From contig JAQIBW010000239.1 of assembly GCA_027858865.1 (NCBI GenBank), forward strand, positions 1 to 10,525: a DNA stretch of 10,525 nt, read 5' to 3'. Position 1 is the stretch's first letter, and the number at the start of each line of letters is the position of its first letter. The notes beneath the pieces were generated by a model, which was not told the DNA's origin, made no database searches, and saw only the letters and a program-made list of their open reading frames with translations. The translations under genes were made by a program, and so were the position numbers. The DNA is from Sulfurimonas sp. Lineage in GTDB: Bacteria > Campylobacterota > Campylobacteria > Campylobacterales > Sulfurimonadaceae. Shown here one piece after another: positions 6,600 to 10,525 of the stretch.

Positions 6600-9500
6600 C
6601 TAATTGACGGTTAATAACTCAAGTTTTTTAAGTATTTCTTTGTGTAAATTTTTTAGTTTTTTAATTCCTACTAATTTGTCATTCTTATTTGAGAGTAATA
6701 ATTTTTCAGCATAATTGTGTAATTCAAGATGAAGAGCTTCTAGGCGTTCAAATTCAGGATTTAGAAGGTTTTTCGAAGCACTATCTTTAATCCATCTACC
6801 CAAATAACAGCTAGATGCATCAAGCTGAGGAAGACTTTTTTTATTATTTCTTATAAAATTCTCAACAGAATAAAGCCAACTACGATGTTCCACAGAAGCA
6901 TATAAAATTGTGCGTTCCCAATTATTTACAGGTACAATTTTAGCCCAAGATGAAAAGCCTTTATATGATGCAACCCAATCTATAATATTGTGGGCAGGCA
7001 TTGCTTTTGCAATAACATAACCCTGTGCTATTTCACATCCAAGCTTTAGTAATATTTTTCCATGCTCTTCCGATTCAACACCCTCTGCAACAACATCTAC
7101 ATTAAAAGCATGAGCCAACCCTACAGATGCTTCTATGATAGATATACTACTACTTGTATGGAGTAAATCTATTACAAAACTTTTATCTATTTTAAGTGTG
7201 TTCATGGGAAGTTTTTTTAGATAATGCAATGAAGCGTATCCTGTACCAAAGTCATCAACGGCAATGCTCACTCCAAGTTTTTGACATTCTTTTAGTGTCT
7301 TAGAAGTAAGTTCAAAGTTATCAAATGCTGCTGTTTCTAAAAGTTCTATTTCTATTGTATTTGCTTTTATTCCTTGATATTTATCAAAAAGTTTTTTTAA
7401 GTATAAAGAAAAATCTTGTTGTTGAACCTCATAAGAGCTAACATTTATATTAAGCATAATATCTAGCCCCTGTAAATGCCAAGATTCAAGCTCACAAAAA
7501 GCATTTTCAAACACCCATTTTCCAAGCTCAATCATAAGATTAGAGTCTTGTTCAATCAAAGGAAGAAAGTCATCTGGGTATAAAATTCCTTTTTCTGGAT
7601 GGTTCCAACGCAAGAGTGCTTCAAGACCAACTACTTTATTATGTTTCATATCTACTTTTGGCTGATAATGAAGCACTAACTGATTTGTTTTGATGGCTTG
7701 GTGCAAACTTGTAATATTTTTTTGATTTTCTTTAAGTTCATCAGAAGCTTCTATATTAAAAAACTGGTATTGGTTTTTACCCGCTGATTTTGCATTGTAC
7801 ATAGCTTGGTCAGCTTGGCGAAGAAGTACTTCATTCCCAATATCAGTACTTTGAGGATAAAAACTAACACCAATACTGGCTGAGACATGCATATTGTGTT
7901 CATTATATTTGATACTTGAAGCTAACTCGCTTATGAGGCGTTGGAGCATTGGAATCACTTCTTTGCTCTTATTTAAATCTGTAAATACTATTACAAATTC
8001 ATCTCCACCTAATCTAGAGACTATATCACTTTCTCTTACTAGCGCATTCATTCTTGAAGCAACAGTAAATAAGACTTCATCTCCTGCATCATGCCCATAG
8101 ACATCATTGATTTCCTTGAATCCATCAAGGTCAATAAAAAGAAGGGCAAGTTGTTTATGGTTTCTTTTTACAATATGCATTGCATGTGTTAATAGTTCTG
8201 ATAGTAAAAATCTATTTGGCAGGTGAGTGAGTGAATCATGTTTTGCTGTATGATCCAGATTTTTCTGATACTCTTTTTGCTCTGTAATATCAGTATTGAA
8301 TCCTACAAACCTTAGAGGTTTTTCATTCTTATCAAATTGTGCTCTACCTCGGCCTAAAATCCATTTCCATGAGCCGTCTTTTGCCCGTAATCGGAATGAA
8401 TTCTCATAAAAACCTTCACCTTTTGTATCTAAATACTCTTGAACAACTTTGCTTGCAAGATCAATGTCATCGGGATGAAGTAATCCAAACCAAGAATCAA
8501 TACGTTTAGGTAAATCTCCTTCATTGTAACCCAACATTGTTTCAAATCGTTCACTAAAAAAGAGTTCATCAGTTGTTAAATCCCAATCCCACAAACCATC
8601 TTGTGTACCTTCTATGGCGAGGGCAAAACGATTTTTTTCTATTTCTAGTTCTTTAGTGGCTTCTTTGACTTTTACTTGAAGATTTTTATTTAAATCGTCT
8701 AACTCTTTTTCTTTGGTATAAAAAGCATAGCCTAGTTCATCAAGTTCATCTTCAGTTCCTAAAGACTGATACTCTGCTAGCATGTCTGCAGATGAACTTC
8801 TCTTTACCTTTGTGACAAGTGTTAGTATAGGAGTGGTTATATTTATAGCTATAAGATAAGATATTAGTGCACCGATTAGCAAAATAAAGAAACCTATAAT
8901 TGCCAAGACTAGTATCTGGTAATGTAATGGTTGGAGATACACTTCTTCGTCAATGCCCATTTCTAGCATTATCCCAACATTGTAAAAAATCTTATAATCA
9001 GAGTTATCTAATAATCTGTATTTATGGTAACTTTTTTCATGCATATAATTTTTACTATAATATTCAAGTGAACTATTCATAATTTTTGTATAAATAAAGT
9101 TTTCATTTTTATTATATTTATCAACAATATTTTTAAAATCATATGTTGCCACTACAGCACCTTGTGTAGTGTCATAATATTTTATAGGCACAATAAATAC
9201 AATTTCTTTTTTTGTTTTATTAAGGTAAGTAACTGTTTGTGCCAAATTTAAGGATAATCGCAATTCTTGCGATTCACTAAATATAGGAGTATTGTTATCA
9301 CTTTGAAAGACAACTCTTCCGTCAAAATCAACAAGACTTAGGTTATTTAAATATTTGCCGCTTCTAAAATTCTTAATAAGAGACAAAAGATACTTGTCTT
9401 TATCTTGTTGGTCGATAAAAGCATTTATAAGAATTTCATTAGATGCTAAAAGTTATGTACTCTCTTGTAAGTATTCAAATCTTTGTTCTAGAGTATTTGC

Positions 9501-9671
9501 TAAATAGTTTGTTTTGATTTTTAGATTTGAATCTGCTTTTTCACTTAAACTAGAAAGGGTATGATACAAAATAAAACCAAACGAAAAAACTAAAATTATT
9601 GCGATTACTGCTGTTACTCTAAAAACAACTCTAGTTTTTATACTTTTTTTAATCTTACCGTTTTTATACAT
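6600..9671 (-). pseudogene. Membrane GGDEF-EAL c-di-GMP protein with Cache-like sensor, HAMP, PAS and CZB domains, interrupted by an in-frame TAA
   Basis: One frame runs from ATG 9671 to TAG 6600 (1024 codons) broken only by TAA at 9453-9455 (codon 73). On both sides the sequence reads as one Cache-like sensor: EQRFEYLQEST, stop, LLASNEILINAFIDQQDKD. Full-frame domains are TM1 about 15-37, periplasmic sensor 38-250, TM2 252-276, HAMP about 278-331, coiled coil, PAS 347-467 (LHPDD; PAC-like end), GGDEF 469-640, EAL 651-901 and CZB 919-990. GGDEF is intact (555-559) with an inhibitory RxxD (546-549). EALLRW (684), NINVSS, ELLETA, DDFGTG (806-811), KID, EGVE and QGY suggest a competent phosphodiesterase. 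Zinc-ligand candidates are His 929, Cys 955, His 981 and His 985. A downstream TTG (9386) could at best restart a product lacking TM1, with no good Shine-Dalgarno. The ATG lies 2 bp after the binding-protein gene, implying coupled translation. It could be a recent pseudogene, a phase-type variant or a sequencing error. Confidence 0.85.
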
Positions 9672-9673
9672 AT

Positions 9674-10525
9674 CTATTCTACAATCGGTATAATATTACC
9701 ATCTTTGTCAAATTTTGCCATGAAAAAGTCTTCTAATTTCAAAGCATCATGACTTGTTGTATCAAATGGTTTTTTATATTTTTTTAAAACACCTTTATAT
9801 GTACCCAGATTTTCTAAAGCAATTTTGATATCTGTTGCCTTAAAACTGTTGCATTTTTTTACCCCGTTAGCTAAAAGCATTACAGAATCATAAGCTTGTG
9901 CAACTACTGTGATTGCATTTATCTCACTATTTGATGTTTTACTATAAGTTTTTAGATACTCTTTTGCTGCATCTTGTGCCTCTTTGGTCGGATGATTGAG
10001 TAAAGAAAAAGTCTGAATAAATCTCAAATCAATATCTTTTAAATACTCTTTATCTGCTTGAAAAAATGAATCTCCTACCATACCCCAATGTGAAATAATA
10101 GGCATGTAGATATGATGTTTCCACATTTGTTCAATAAATCTTTGAGATTCTTGTGAATTAAGGACCATAATAATTGAATCATAATCTTGCATTTTTAAAT
10201 CATAAAAATATTTTTTAAAGTTCTTTTCACCTCTATTGATTATCATACCTTTTTGTTTTTGCAGGTTGTTAGATTCAAAATAAAGATTGACATTTTTAAG
10301 AGCTTCTTTACCCCATACTGAATTTTCAACTATTATGGCAGTTTTTTTACCTATCTTGAGTGCTTCTTGTGCCAAAAATTTCGTAGCATATATATCGTTT
10401 AGTGATACTCGAAAAACATAGTTCTCTTTATACCCATTTTGTGTAACAGTAGAAGCTGCAGCCCAAGGCGAGAAAAAAATCATTTTATTGTCTTGAATCT
10501 CTTTCATATATGAGGAGATGATAGC
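9674..10525 (-). CDS. Type-1 periplasmic substrate-binding protein (LivJ/Peripla_BP_6-like), 5'-partial
   Basis: The frame is open to the window edge (six more codons, AIISSY, precede the Met at 10507), so the N-terminus and any signal peptide lie outside; about 283 residues are visible. It resembles ABC-type branched-chain amino acid binding proteins: FFSPWAAAS, then YVFRVSLND, then KKTAIIVENSVWGKEAL, a second lobe with YDSIIMVLNSQESQRFIEQM and MPIISHWG, then AQAYDSVMLLANGV and a C-terminal FFMAKFDKDGNI. The ligand cannot be read from the sequence. No permease or ATPase gene is adjacent downstream. Instead it ends 2 bp before the ATG of the Cache-like GGDEF-EAL gene (TAG-AT-ATG). That arrangement suggests it presents a ligand to a membrane signalling protein rather than, or as well as, to a transporter. 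Confidence 0.85.
   Translation of the reverse strand, partial: AIISSYMKEIQDNKMIFFSPWAAASTVTQNGYKENYVFRVSLNDIYATKFLAQEALKIGKKTAIIVENSVWGKEALKNVNLYFESNNLQKQKGMIINRGEKNFKKYFYDLKMQDYDSIIMVLNSQESQRFIEQMWKHHIYMPIISHWGMVGDSFFQADKEYLKDIDLRFIQTFSLLNHPTKEAQDAAKEYLKTYSKTSNSEINAITVVAQAYDSVMLLANGVKKCNSFKATDIKIALENLGTYKGVLKKYKKPFDTTSHDALKLEDFFMAKFDKDGNIIPIVE

Noticed and set aside
6485..6600. tRNA-Val as an integration site for a mobile element
   Set aside because: No integrase gene, no repeat of the tRNA 3' end and no change in gene style were seen next to it.
6600..9386. Independent 928-residue GGDEF-EAL CDS starting at TTG 9386
   Set aside because: The start falls inside a sensor domain that continues in the same frame upstream of a single TAA. 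There is no good Shine-Dalgarno and the first membrane helix would be lost, so an interrupted longer gene fits better.
9453..9671. Independent 72-residue small membrane protein
   Set aside because: It is the N-terminal helix and start of the sensor domain of the interrupted c-di-GMP gene, in the same frame.

Overview
The window is AT-rich DNA with tightly packed genes, short intergenic gaps and -10-only promoters of the GCTATAAT / GGGTAAAAT kind. Together with the protein styles (an ATP-dependent PckA, a divergent DedA-type membrane protein, and a large Cache-HAMP-PAS-GGDEF-EAL-CZB signalling protein) this suggests a free-living Campylobacterota (epsilonproteobacterium), perhaps of the Sulfurimonas/Sulfuricurvum/Arcobacter type. 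The assignment is inferred from composition and gene style; no database search was possible.

Left part (1-1862, minus strand): a two-gene envelope unit. A small exported DUF3015-like protein is followed by a larger exported protein whose 3' end lies outside the window. The larger protein has the layout of the DUF7843 / DUF4105 (Lnb_N, PF13387) / DUF7840 family. Its frame is clean for about 477 codons and encodes a good signal peptide, yet it has no ATG, GTG or TTG where a start is needed. A small hairpin lies between the two genes.

Middle (2100-4750, plus strand): uvrB, complete, with a -10 element so close to its ATG that the mRNA is probably leaderless. A 101-bp gap follows, filled by a nested inverted repeat and a possible 28-codon leader ORF. 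After it comes a DedA/SNARE-associated membrane protein, best started at a TTG behind a good Shine-Dalgarno. A perfect 10-bp bidirectional terminator sits exactly between the stop codons of dedA and the convergent pckA.

Right-centre (4773-6559): pckA (minus) and a tRNA-Val(GAC) gene (plus) diverge from a 134-bp promoter region.

Right part (6600-10525, minus strand): a type-1 periplasmic substrate-binding protein (5' end outside the window) sits 2 bp upstream of a membrane c-di-GMP protein. The c-di-GMP gene is interrupted in its periplasmic sensor domain by one in-frame TAA; the frame and domain continue unbroken on both sides. GGDEF, RxxD and EAL motifs and the C-terminal zinc-binding CZB residues are all present. 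The pair looks like a ligand-to-c-di-GMP pathway in which the binding protein feeds a membrane GGDEF/EAL enzyme, comparable in layout to NspS-MbaA of Vibrio, but apparently broken, or sequenced with an error, in this genome.

No mobile element, CRISPR array or prophage was seen. The most noteworthy items are the two apparent single-base lesions, the binding protein/c-di-GMP pair, the DUF3015-DUF4105 pair, and the structured uvrB-dedA spacer.
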